A stretch of DNA of 64,000 nt, taken from NCBI GenBank assembly GCA_963726615.1, contig CAVSCX010000011.1, forward strand, positions 496,001-560,000. Reading direction: 5' to 3'. Origin of the DNA: CAWDZK01 sp963726615. Lineage in GTDB: Bacteria > Actinomycetota > Actinomycetes > JACCUZ01. Below the pieces are notes generated by a model. The model was not told where the DNA came from and ran no database searches. It was given only the letters and a program-made list of their open reading frames with translations. A program made the translations under genes and the position numbers. Numbering within the stretch: the first letter of the stretch is position 1; each line of letters begins with the position of its first letter. Positions 6,823 to 15,011 of this stretch are shown here, piece after piece.

Positions 6823-8628
6823 TCAGCCGGCGACCACCACGAAGTCGTCCCAGGTCAGGGCGCTGAGCGAGTCCGCACGAAGGCTTCCCGACCACACGGG
6901 GTGGCCCGTGGTCTCCTGCTCGGCCTTCAGCGACGTCGCGCCGCCGGCGTTGTCGCCCAGGTAGGCGCCGTACCGCTGCAGCGTCCGGGCGACGACAAGG
7001 GCTGCCGGTGAGAGCCCGCGCGCCTCCAGGTCCACCGACGGGTCGATGGCGATCCGGGTGCCCTCGGCGCCCCACCCGGCCTTGCCGGACTCGGTGCCGA
7101 CCATGGGGCTGCGGAACCCGGCCGCGCTGTCGGTCTCGACGAAGAACAGGTGCAGGACGTGCCCGAGGTCCCCCTGGTGGCTGATCCCCCAGTCGACAAG
7201 GTCGCGGCGGATCACCATGGCGTCGGGGATGGCGCCCCGGGACCGCAGGTTCAGCCGGCTGTCCGACAGCGGGTTGCGCCGGTCGAGGCCGTTGCTGGCG
7301 TGCTCGAAGAGCCCGGCCGCACCCACCGAGATGAGGTGGTCGCCCACCACCGTGGCCTTGGCCCCCCAGACCGTCCAGCCGTTGGCGCGGTCGACCACGA
7401 CGAACGGCGAGTCGGACGTCCCGGTCAGGACGGTCCCCAGCCACTCCGGGGCGTGCACACCCACGGTCCGGAGGACACCGAGCTCGGCGGGCAGCGACCC
7501 CGTCAGCCGCCACACCGGGTCGGTCGCGCCGCCCTCGGCGTAGGCCGTCCCCCACTTGTTGGCGCCCACTCCCCTGATGACGGGGTACGGCGTGCCGCGC
7601 TGGTCGGGATGGGTGCGCATGAAGGCCCGGAAGGTGGCCGTCGCGGCCACGTCCACGCCTTGGCCGCCGAACCGGGAGCGGAAGTAGGAGTCGGCCGCGT
7701 AGGCGAGGAAGGGGCCGCCGGACGCGGGCTTCGGGGCTGGTACGCCGACAGTCGGCGCGGGCGTGGGGGTGACCGCGGGCGGCGCCGGGGTGCGCCGCCG
7801 CGTCGGCTGCACGGTCCCGGTGCTGTCACCTGTCGCCGGCGCCGGGGCCGCCCCGGTGCCGCTGCCGGGGACGGTGCCGGTGCCCGCCGGACCGGTGGAA
7901 CCGTCGGTCCGCGTCTGCGCCAGCGTCCGCACGGCCCTCAACGCGCGCTGCACCTGTCGGGGCCGGCCGGGTGCCAGCGTGACCCGGACCACCAGGTCCG
8001 CCGGACCGCGCGCCCAGCGGGCGAAGGACCCCGGGCAGCCCGCGGCGCATCCTCGTCCCGACCGCAGCCGCAGCCCGCCCGCGCGAGCCACCCGCTGGGC
8101 CAGAGCGTGCTGACCCGCGGCTGCGACACCGGGCCGCCCCGAGTCGAGCACCACGACGACGTCTGGCCGAAGGTCGCGGACGAAGGCGATCAGCGCGCGA
8201 GTCTCCGGTGCCCGCGCGGCAGCGCGGGTGCCCGCGGAGGTGACGGCGACCCCACCGGGCAGCGGGAAGTCACGGTCGACCACTACCCCACGATGCGTGC
8301 GGCGCCGGTGCGCGACCACGCCGTCGGGGTTGGCAGTCCGCACGGTCCACAGGTCCAGGCCCGCGGGAACGGCCTGCCGTCGCAGTGCCTGCACGACCCG
8401 GCGCCCCGGCCGGGAGGTCCCGTTCACGGTCCCGACGACGAGCACCCGGCGTCCGCCGGTCTCGCGCCACTGGTGCCGTGCGACAAGGTGACGGCCCTCG
8501 GGCGTCGAGCCGATCCGCACGACAGCGGTCCGCGTCGCCGCGGCCTCGGCCGCGCCCGGGACCGCGGCGGGTGCGGCGAGGGCGCACAGGCCGGCAAGCA
8601 CGGCGACGACGGTGAACCTCGGTGGCAT
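6823..8628 (-). CDS. Secreted protein with degenerate M14 (zinc carboxypeptidase) domain and unknown C-terminal domain
   Basis: A 601-residue exported protein with an N-terminal signal peptide ending near AAEAAAT. Residues about 38-210 follow the layout of MpaA-like M14 peptidases: IGSTPEGRHL, VLVVGTVNGTSRPG, DLWTVRTANPDGV and RGVVVDRDFP. Functional members have HG[DN]E in the second motif; here the aligned residues are NGTS, so both the zinc-binding His and Glu are replaced, and the DLNRNFP element has become VVVDRDFP. A Pro/Thr/Gly-rich linker (about 240-290) leads to a C-terminal domain of about 300 residues that I do not recognise. It is therefore probably a non-catalytic binding protein. 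It lies upstream of ligB. Confidence 0.75.
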   Translation of the reverse strand: MPPRFTVVAVLAGLCALAAPAAVPGAAEAAATRTAVVRIGSTPEGRHLVARHQWRETGGRRVLVVGTVNGTSRPGRRVVQALRRQAVPAGLDLWTVRTANPDGVVAHRRRTHRGVVVDRDFPLPGGVAVTSAGTRAAARAPETRALIAFVRDLRPDVVVVLDSGRPGVAAAGQHALAQRVARAGGLRLRSGRGCAAGCPGSFARWARGPADLVVRVTLAPGRPRQVQRALRAVRTLAQTRTDGSTGPAGTGTVPGSGTGAAPAPATGDSTGTVQPTRRRTPAPPAVTPTPAPTVGVPAPKPASGGPFLAYAADSYFRSRFGGQGVDVAATATFRAFMRTHPDQRGTPYPVIRGVGANKWGTAYAEGGATDPVWRLTGSLPAELGVLRTVGVHAPEWLGTVLTGTSDSPFVVVDRANGWTVWGAKATVVGDHLISVGAAGLFEHASNGLDRRNPLSDSRLNLRSRGAIPDAMVIRRDLVDWGISHQGDLGHVLHLFFVETDSAAGFRSPMVGTESGKAGWGAEGTRIAIDPSVDLEARGLSPAALVVARTLQRYGAYLGDNAGGATSLKAEQETTGHPVWSGSLRADSLSALTWDDFVVVAG

Positions 8629-8713
8629 GGCCGGCCCTTCGGGAGAGTGTCTCCGTAGGGCATCGACGCGGGAACGTCACGGTTGGACAATGGACAGGCA
8701 AAGTCGCGGCTGC

Positions 8714-10084
8714 TCAGCCGGCCAGGTCCGTCAGCGCGTCCAGCACCCCCCGGTGGAACGTGGGGTAGGCGTAGATCATCGTGCGCAGCGTGCTGACCGG
8801 GACCTGCGCGTGCACGGCGAGGGTGAGCATCGACAGCACCTCGCCTCCCCACGGCCCGACCGACGTGGCGCCGACCAGCACCCCGGCGTCGGCGTCCTCC
8901 ACCAGCGTGATGAACCCGGCGTTCCCCGGTCCGTGGATCCAGCCGCGTGAGCCGCTGGCGACCTGGCTGGTTCCGGTGCGCACGGTCAGGCCCTGGTCAC
9001 GCGCAGCCCGCTCGGACAGCCCGACGGAGCCGACCTCCGGGTCGGTGAAGGTGACGCGGGCGAGGCCGCGGTAGTCGGCGGTGGGACCGTCGCGGCCCAG
9101 GATGTCGTCGACGGCGATGCCGGCCTGGTACATCGCCATGTGGGTGAACGCACCGACCCCGGTGACGTCGCCGACCCCCCAGAGCCGCTCTCCGGCCCGC
9201 ATCCGCTCGTCGACCTGCAGGGCCCGGGCCTGCGGGTCGAGGCCGACCGACTCGAGGCCGATCTCGTCGACCCGGGCGCGGCGGCCGACGCTGACGAGGA
9301 GCTCGGCGGCGCGGACCTCGGTGCCGTCCTCGAGCCGTACGACGACCTCGCCGTCGCCGCCCTCGCGAGCCACGTGCACGGCGGTGGCGCCCACCCGCAC
9401 CGTGGCGCCGTCCTCCTCCAGCGCCTTCTGCACGACCCGTCCGGCGGCCGGCTCCTCCGGCGGCAGCAGCCCGTCTGCCGCCTCGACCACGGTGACGGCG
9501 GAGCCGTAGCGCGCGAAGACCTGCGCGAGCTCGGCCCCGATCGCGCCGCCCCCGAGGACGATGAGCGAGTCCGGAGGTGCCTCGGCGGCGATCGCCTCGC
9601 GGTTGGTCCAGTAGCGCGTGTCCCGCAACCCCTCGATCGGCGGCACCACGGGAGCGGACCCGGTCGCCACCACGACACCGCGGGAGGCGATGTAGACGTC
9701 ATCGCCGACGACGACCCGGCCGGGCCCGTCGAGGCGGGCCGAGCCGCGGACCATGGTGCCGCCCTTGCCGGTGAACCGGTCCACCGCGACGGTGTCGTCC
9801 CAGCTGTCGGTGGCCTCCGCGCGGATCCGTGCGGCGACCGGGCCGAGGTCGGGCTCGACGGTGGTGCGGCCGGCGTACGGGTCGGCCCGCCGTGCCTCGG
9901 TCAGCAGCGTGGAGCCCCGGATCATCATCTTCGACGGGACGCACCCCCAGTAGGGGCACTCGCCTCCCACCAGCTCCCGCTCGACGCCCACCACGGCCAG
10001 CCCGGCCTCGGCCAGGCGCCCGGCCACCTCCTCCCCGCCCGGACCCATACCGACCACCACGACGTCGACCTCATGCGTTGCCAT
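8714..10084 (-). CDS. FAD/NAD(P)-dependent disulfide oxidoreductase (class I)
   Basis: A 456-residue flavoprotein of the lipoamide dehydrogenase/mercuric reductase family. Seen: an N-terminal FAD fold VVVGMGPGGEEVAGRLAEAG; the redox disulfide ECPYWGCVPSK with the CxxxxC spacing; a second Rossmann motif LGGGAIGAELAQVFAR for NAD(P)H; a third flavin motif LWGVGDVTG; and a dimerisation domain from about residue 335. The physiological substrate is not evident. The usual C-terminal catalytic His-Glu pair of lipoamide dehydrogenase is represented by TFHRGVLDAL, so histidine is present but Glu is not where expected. That favours a quinone reductase-like or other role over true Lpd. It is divergent from the histidine phosphatase gene, with 35 bases between. 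Confidence 0.85.
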   Translation of the reverse strand: MATHEVDVVVVGMGPGGEEVAGRLAEAGLAVVGVERELVGGECPYWGCVPSKMMIRGSTLLTEARRADPYAGRTTVEPDLGPVAARIRAEATDSWDDTVAVDRFTGKGGTMVRGSARLDGPGRVVVGDDVYIASRGVVVATGSAPVVPPIEGLRDTRYWTNREAIAAEAPPDSLIVLGGGAIGAELAQVFARYGSAVTVVEAADGLLPPEEPAAGRVVQKALEEDGATVRVGATAVHVAREGGDGEVVVRLEDGTEVRAAELLVSVGRRARVDEIGLESVGLDPQARALQVDERMRAGERLWGVGDVTGVGAFTHMAMYQAGIAVDDILGRDGPTADYRGLARVTFTDPEVGSVGLSERAARDQGLTVRTGTSQVASGSRGWIHGPGNAGFITLVEDADAGVLVGATSVGPWGGEVLSMLTLAVHAQVPVSTLRTMIYAYPTFHRGVLDALTDLAG

Positions 10085-10119
10085 GAGGTACTTCCTACCC
10101 TGGTCGCTACCGTGCCGAC

Positions 10120-10722
10120 GTGACGACCCTGGAGAGCCCTACGACACCGGCCTCGCAGCTCTGGCTGGTGCGCCACGGCGAGACCGAGTGGAGTGCGGCG
10201 CACCGCCACACCAGCCGCACCGACCTCGACCTGGTCGATGCCGGTGTCACCGAGGCGCGCGGCGTCGTCCCCAGGCTCGCCGGCGCGAGCTTCGCCCGGG
10301 TGATCAGCAGTCCGCGGCTACGAGCCCGCCGGACCGCCCGGATCGTGGGCTACGCCGACCCGGAGGTGATCGACGACCTGCGCGAGTGGGACTACGGCGA
10401 CGACGAGGGTCGCACCACCGAGGACATCCGCGTCGAGCGGCCGGGCTGGTCGGTCTGGACCCAGGGTCCCGCGGGCGGCGAGACGCAGGCGGAGGTCGGC
10501 GCCCGGGCCGACAGGGTGGTCGAGCTGGCGCGCCGGACAGGCGCGCCGGTGCTGGCCTTCTCGCACGGGCACTTCTGCCGGGTCCTGGGCGCCCGATGGC
10601 TCGGCCTCGGCGTCTCGGACGGCGCCCACCTCGCGCTCTCGACGGCCTCCGTGTCGGTGCTCGGCTGGGAACGGGAGGTGCCGGCGATCCTGCACTGGAA
10701 CGACACCGGCGCCCTCTCCTGA
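10120..10722 (+). CDS. Histidine phosphatase family protein (phosphoglycerate mutase-like)
   Basis: A 200-residue cytoplasmic enzyme of the histidine phosphatase superfamily. The catalytic motif LVRHGETEW starts near residue 16; the acid partner lies in REWDYGDDEG; the second phosphate-binding histidine is in AFSHGHFCRVL near residue 150. Proteins of this size are usually phosphatases acting on small phospho-metabolites rather than glycolytic mutases, so the substrate stays open. The start is the GTG at 10120. It converges with rsgA, 34 bases downstream. Confidence 0.88.
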   Translation: MTTLESPTTPASQLWLVRHGETEWSAAHRHTSRTDLDLVDAGVTEARGVVPRLAGASFARVISSPRLRARRTARIVGYADPEVIDDLREWDYGDDEGRTTEDIRVERPGWSVWTQGPAGGETQAEVGARADRVVELARRTGAPVLAFSHGHFCRVLGARWLGLGVSDGAHLALSTASVSVLGWEREVPAILHWNDTGALS

Positions 10723-10756
10723 CACCGAAGCCGCAGCCCCGCGTCGGCCACCGCGT

Positions 10757-11863
10757 TCAGGGCCGGATGGGACCCGGGCGGTTGCGCATCTGCTTGGTGA
10801 CCCGCTTCCAGCGCGCGCGCTCCTCGGCGCGAAGCCGGGCGTCGTGGCGCATGGCCATGTAGCGCGCCTCCCGCTGGAGCTTGCGGTAGCTCTCCCAACG
10901 CCGCAGCGGCAGCTCGCCGGAGTCCAGGGCCGCGCGGACGGCGCATGCCGGCTCCGACTCGTGGCCGCAGTCCCCGAACCGGCACTGAGCGGCCAGCGCG
11001 TCCACGTCGGCGAACACGAGGTCGAGGGACTCGGCCACGTCGGTGAGCCCCACGCTGCGCAGCCCCGGGGTGTCGACCACGAGGCCGCCGCCGGGGAGCA
11101 GCACGAGCTCGCGGTGCGCCGTCGTGTGCCGTCCCTTGCCGTCGGCCCGGAGCGCGCGGGTGAACATCACGGCCTCCCCGGCCAGGGCGTTGGTCAGGGT
11201 CGACTTGCCGGCGCCGGACGGCCCGAGCAGGGCCAGGGTCCGGCCCGGGACGGCCTCGGCACGAACCGCGTCGACGCCGTCGCCCGTCGTCGCGCTGATG
11301 GCCAGCACCTCGACGCCGGGTGCCGCGGCGGCCACGTCCGACCGCTGATCGGCCGCATCGGGGACCAGGTCCGCCTTGGTGAGCACGACCATGGGGAGGG
11401 CGCCGCTCTCCCACGCCAGCGCCAGGAAGCGCTCGATCCGGCCCAGGTCCGGCTCGGGGTGGAGGGGCTCGACCACGACGGCGAGGTCCACGTTCGCGGC
11501 GAGCACCTGCCCGTGGGACGTGCCGGGCGTCACCGACGCCCGCACGAACGCCGTGCGCCTCGGCAGCACCTGCTCGGCAGTCACCCGGCCGTCCGGCCAG
11601 CTGCGGGCCGCCACCCAGTCGCCGACGCACGGCGTGGCGACCGGGTCCGCGGCCCCGGCCGCCAGCAGCGCGCCGGAGAAGGTCAGGCGCAGCGGCCCGT
11701 CGGCGCCGAGCGCGTCGCAGGCGCCCCGGTCGACGCGGGTCACCCGGGCGGGCACGTGGTCGCCCGCGCGAGGCTCGAACTCGTGGGCTCGGGTCTCGTC
11801 CCAGCCCAGTGCGGCCAGGTCGATTGTCAGGTCGTGCGGTCGGATGTCGCGGGATGCGGACAA
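10757..11863 (-). CDS. rsgA: Ribosome small subunit-dependent GTPase A
   Basis: A 368-residue circularly permuted GTPase that assists 30S subunit maturation. An N-terminal OB-fold is followed by the permuted G motifs: VLTKADLV (G4), then LLGPSGAGKSTLTNAL (G1, Walker A) and VDTPGLR (G3). The C-terminal zinc finger is CRFGDCGHESEPAC. All are typical of RsgA/YjeQ. The furthest plausible start is a TTG at 11863, preceded by GAAGGG about ten bases upstream. A 15-codon ORF with a near-perfect ribosome binding site lies 77 bases upstream on the same strand and may be a leader. Confidence 0.94.
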   Translation of the reverse strand: MSASRDIRPHDLTIDLAALGWDETRAHEFEPRAGDHVPARVTRVDRGACDALGADGPLRLTFSGALLAAGAADPVATPCVGDWVAARSWPDGRVTAEQVLPRRTAFVRASVTPGTSHGQVLAANVDLAVVVEPLHPEPDLGRIERFLALAWESGALPMVVLTKADLVPDAADQRSDVAAAAPGVEVLAISATTGDGVDAVRAEAVPGRTLALLGPSGAGKSTLTNALAGEAVMFTRALRADGKGRHTTAHRELVLLPGGGLVVDTPGLRSVGLTDVAESLDLVFADVDALAAQCRFGDCGHESEPACAVRAALDSGELPLRRWESYRKLQREARYMAMRHDARLRAEERARWKRVTKQMRNRPGPIRP

Positions 11864-11940
11864 CGCAGTGGGCCCTTCAGGAGTGGGAAGGTGCCCGGAC
11901 CGTCAGGACCGCAACAGCGGAGGACGGGACGTGTCTGGGT

Positions 11941-11988
11941 TCAGCGGGCACCGGGGAGGAACAGGCGTGGTCGGGCGGCGACGGGCAT
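11941..11988 (-). CDS. Possible 15-residue upstream peptide before rsgA
   Basis: ATG at 11988 opens a 15-codon frame (MPVAARPRLFLPGAR, stop at 11941). It is preceded by AAGGAGGAG at 11992-12000, the strongest Shine-Dalgarno match in this part of the window, at normal spacing. It sits between the brkB-like gene and rsgA, all on the minus strand. The peptide matches no family I know. A strong ribosome site in front of so short a frame suggests a translated leader, but chance in a gap of 170 bases cannot be excluded. Confidence 0.4.
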   Translation of the reverse strand: MPVAARPRLFLPGAR

Positions 11989-12034
11989 CGGCTCCTCCTT
12001 CGGCTCGCGGCGGGACGTCGGGCTGGGCAGCACG

Positions 12035-13084
12035 CTAGCGACGCTCGCGGCTGGCGGCGAGCGAGTTTTTCCCCGGGGTCCGGTTCGGTGGCAGCTCGAC
12101 CTCGCCGGTCTCGTAGCCCGGCCCCGGCTTCGCCCCGCGGGTGGCCGGGCGGCGCTGCCGGCGGGCCTCGAGGATCTCCCGGCGCGGCCAGACCGTCTCG
12201 ATGGCCGCGTTGAGCGCCGCACCGATGAGCACGGCGATCGAGAGCACGTAGAGCCAGATCAGCAGCACGATCGGCGTTGCCAGCGGGCCGTAGATCGAGG
12301 CACCGCCGACACTCTTGCCGATGACCCAGCGCACGCCGAAGCTGCCGGCGAACCAGATCACGATCGTGAGCAGCGACCCCGGCAGGTCGCGCCACCAGGG
12401 GGTCCGCACCGGGACGCTGACGTGGTACAGCGAGGTGAGCGAGACGACCGACAACAGGGTGGCCACCGGCCAGTACAACGAGTTGAGGAAGTCGACCTGG
12501 GCCGGCAGCAGCCGCCCGAGCAGCGTCGGGCCGGCCAGCACCAGCGGGATCACCACGGCCCCGACGAGCAGCACCACGACGTACAGGCTGAAGGAGAGCA
12601 GCCGGGTCCGGATGATGCCGCGTCGACCGCCCAGCCCGTACATGATCGAGATGGTGTCGATGAAGACGTTGAGCGCACGGGAGCCCGACCACAGGGCGAT
12701 GAGGAAGCCGATCGACACCAGGTCGAACCGGTTCGGCGCGAGGACGTCGCGCAGCGTCTTCTCGATCACCTCGCTGACGACCTCGGAGGTGAAGACCTGC
12801 CGGGCGCCGTCCAGGATGCTGTTCTGCACCTCGGCCACGACGTCGTCGCCGATCCACCCGCCGACGTAGCCGATCGACCCGACCAGGCCGAGCAGGAGCG
12901 GGGGCAGCGACAGCAGGGCGAAGAAGCCCGCCTCGGCGGCCAGCCCGGTGACGCGGTACCGGAAACAGACCTTGGTCGTCTCCCGGGTGAGGCGCCACAG
13001 GATGCCCGGGGCGCGCGCCAGGCCGACGCGGACCGGCTCGCCGTCGGAGCCGGCCTCGTCGACGGCATCGGTCGCGGCGGCCAC
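12035..13084 (-). CDS. YihY/BrkB-family inner membrane protein
   Basis: A membrane protein of about 349 residues with roughly six hydrophobic segments. Family features are visible: GLAAEAGFFALLSLPPLLLG near the N-terminus, FDLVSIGFLIALWSGSRALN, SFGVRWVIG and a last helix PIVLLIWLYVLSIAVLIGA. The family (once described as ribonuclease BN or BrkB) has no agreed biochemical function. The tail after the last helix is basic and hydrophilic. The start is uncertain: I use GTG at 13084, which leaves the divergent gene's start free; an ATG at 13120 would overlap it. Confidence 0.85.
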   Translation of the reverse strand: MAAATDAVDEAGSDGEPVRVGLARAPGILWRLTRETTKVCFRYRVTGLAAEAGFFALLSLPPLLLGLVGSIGYVGGWIGDDVVAEVQNSILDGARQVFTSEVVSEVIEKTLRDVLAPNRFDLVSIGFLIALWSGSRALNVFIDTISIMYGLGGRRGIIRTRLLSFSLYVVVLLVGAVVIPLVLAGPTLLGRLLPAQVDFLNSLYWPVATLLSVVSLTSLYHVSVPVRTPWWRDLPGSLLTIVIWFAGSFGVRWVIGKSVGGASIYGPLATPIVLLIWLYVLSIAVLIGAALNAAIETVWPRREILEARRQRRPATRGAKPGPGYETGEVELPPNRTPGKNSLAASRERR

Positions 13085-13102
13085 GCCTCTACGGTAGGCC
13101 AC

Positions 13103-14740
13103 GTGCGCGGTCCGACCCATGAGGTGACGAACCAGCCGCCGCCCCTGACCGGCCACGACGTGTTCGGTACCGACCACGCCCTGGTCGAGGCGGTCCGGCG
13201 GTACGACGGCGCGGCGCACCTCGAGGGGCTCTCGGTGCTCGGCCGCCGCGCGGGCACCGAGGAGGCCCAGCGGTGGGGCTTCGAGGCGAACGCGTGCCCG
13301 CCGGTCCTGCGAACCCACGACCGGTACGGCCACCGCATCGACGAGGTGGACTTCCACCCGTCCTGGCACGCGCTGCTGTCGGTGGCCGTCCGGGAGGGGC
13401 TGCACGGCGCGGCGTGGGCGCAGCCGGCCGGGTCGGCGGCTCACCTGCGGCGCGCAGCCGGCTTCGTCGTGTGGTCGCAGGTGGAGGCCGGGCACGGCTG
13501 CCCGGTGTCGATGACCTACGCCGCGGTGCCCGCGCTGAGGGCCGACGACCGGGTCGCGGCCGAGTGGGCCCGGGGGCTCTCGTCCACGACCTACGAGCCC
13601 GGCCTGCGCGCCCCGGGTGACAAGGCCGGGCTGCTGGCCGGGATGGGGATGACGGAGAAGCAGGGCGGCTCCGACGTGCGGACCAACACCACCAGCGCCG
13701 AGGCGAGCGGTGACGGGGACTGCCACTACCTGCTGACCGGGCACAAGTGGTTCTGCTCGGCGCCGATGTCCGACGTGTTCCTCGTCCTGGCCCGGGCGAC
13801 CGGCGGCCTGACCTGTTTCGTCGTACCCCGGATCCGGCCGGACGGGCACCGCAACACCTTCCGGCTGCAGCGGCTCAAGGACAAGCTCGGCAACCGGTCG
13901 AACGCCTCGGCCGAGGTCGAGCTGGACCGCACCTGGGCGCGCCGGCTCGGCGACGAGGGGCGCGGCGTGCGGACCATCCTCGAGATGGTCGCGGCCACCA
14001 GGCTGGACTGCGTTCTCGGGTCGACCGCCCTGATGCGGCAGGCCGTCGCGCAGGCCGCCCACCACACCGCGCACCGCAGCGCCTTCGGCGGGCCGCTCGC
14101 CGACAAGCCGCTGATGCAGAACGTGCTGGCCGACCTGGCGCTCGAGTCGGAGGCCGCGACCGCGCTCGCGCTGCGGATGGCGCACGCGGTGGACTCCGGC
14201 GAGCACGACCTTCGCCGGCTCGGGGTCGCCGTGGGCAAGTACTGGGTCTGCAAGCGGGCGCCCGCGGTCGTGGGCGAGGCGCTCGAGTGCCTCGGTGGGA
14301 ACGGCTACGTCGAGGAGAGCGGGCTGCCCAGGCTCTACCGCGAGGCGCCGCTGAACTCGATCTGGGAGGGCTCCGGCAACGTCAACGCGCTCGACGTCCT
14401 GCGCGCCCTGGGCCGCGAGCCTGCTGCGGTGGAGGCCCTGCAGGCCGAGGTCGCGCTGGCCCGGGGCGCCGACCGGCGGCTGGACGCGGCCGCCGACCGG
14501 CTCGGGAAGGCCATGGTCGATGCGGACGAGGCCTCGGCCCGGCGGCTTGTCGAGTCCCTGGCCCTGCTGCTGCAGGGCTCCCTGCTCGTCCGGCACGCCC
14601 CGGCCGCGGTGGCGGACGCGTTCTGCGCCTCCCGGCTGGCCGGCGACGGCGAGGCACGGTCCGGCCTCGTCCTGGGGACCCTGCCCCCCGGGCTCGACGT
14701 CCGGGCGGTTGTCGACCGCGCCACCCCCCGGGTGCCCTGA
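13103..14740 (+). CDS. AidB-like acyl-CoA dehydrogenase family protein
   Basis: A 545-residue flavoprotein of the AidB branch of the acyl-CoA dehydrogenase superfamily, close to the length of E. coli AidB (541). The N-terminus THEVTNQPPPLTGHDVFGTD is the diagnostic AidB beginning and fixes the GTG start at 13103. Further along: MTEKQGGSDVRTNTT, KWFCSAPMSD and ECLGGNGYVEESGLPRLYRE, all typical of the family. AidB is part of the adaptive response to alkylating agents and binds DNA through its C-terminal region; whether this homologue protects DNA is an inference. The gene is divergent from the BrkB gene with only 18 bases between. Confidence 0.9.
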   Translation: MRGPTHEVTNQPPPLTGHDVFGTDHALVEAVRRYDGAAHLEGLSVLGRRAGTEEAQRWGFEANACPPVLRTHDRYGHRIDEVDFHPSWHALLSVAVREGLHGAAWAQPAGSAAHLRRAAGFVVWSQVEAGHGCPVSMTYAAVPALRADDRVAAEWARGLSSTTYEPGLRAPGDKAGLLAGMGMTEKQGGSDVRTNTTSAEASGDGDCHYLLTGHKWFCSAPMSDVFLVLARATGGLTCFVVPRIRPDGHRNTFRLQRLKDKLGNRSNASAEVELDRTWARRLGDEGRGVRTILEMVAATRLDCVLGSTALMRQAVAQAAHHTAHRSAFGGPLADKPLMQNVLADLALESEAATALALRMAHAVDSGEHDLRRLGVAVGKYWVCKRAPAVVGEALECLGGNGYVEESGLPRLYREAPLNSIWEGSGNVNALDVLRALGREPAAVEALQAEVALARGADRRLDAAADRLGKAMVDADEASARRLVESLALLLQGSLLVRHAPAAVADAFCASRLAGDGEARSGLVLGTLPPGLDVRAVVDRATPRVP

Positions 14741-14822
14741 GGCCCGGTGACGCCACCCGCGCGCCGTCCCGGATGATGGGACGCGGGCAGCGCGATCCTG
14801 AGACGGCTGCCACTCTGAACGG

Positions 14823-14906
14823 GTGACTGCCTCCGGTGCGCCTCTCGTCGCACGGCTCCACGTCGACTTCGGTCACGTGTCGAGCGCGGTCTGTATGCGC
14901 GGCTGA
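14823..14906 (+). CDS. Putative cysteine-responsive leader peptide of the sulfur assimilation operon
   Basis: A 27-codon frame starting at GTG 14823 and ending TGA at 14906, 105 bases upstream of the sulfite reductase. The peptide is MTASGAPLVARLHVDFGHVS followed by SAVCMRG. Its R-x-H-V-D-(8 or so)-S-A-x-C core next to the stop matches the short 'putative leader peptide' pattern I know upstream of actinobacterial sulfur genes, where a terminal Cys codon can sense cysteine supply through ribosome stalling. The pattern match and position are seen; the attenuation mechanism is inferred. Confidence 0.7.
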   Translation: MTASGAPLVARLHVDFGHVSSAVCMRG

Positions 14907-15011
14907 CCCCGCCGCCCGTTCCTCCCGGCGCGCGGTCACCGCCGCCCGCCGTTTCCTCGACGGCCCTCGCCGGCGTACGACCGCACGCCTCCGACTCCGG
15001 AGACGCCCGCC

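Noticed and set aside
10844..14740. A 1,298-codon plus-strand frame running from rsgA to the AidB-like gene
   Set aside because: Only the last 545 codons read as AidB; the rest is antisense to rsgA and brkB and has Arg/Gly/His-rich composition.
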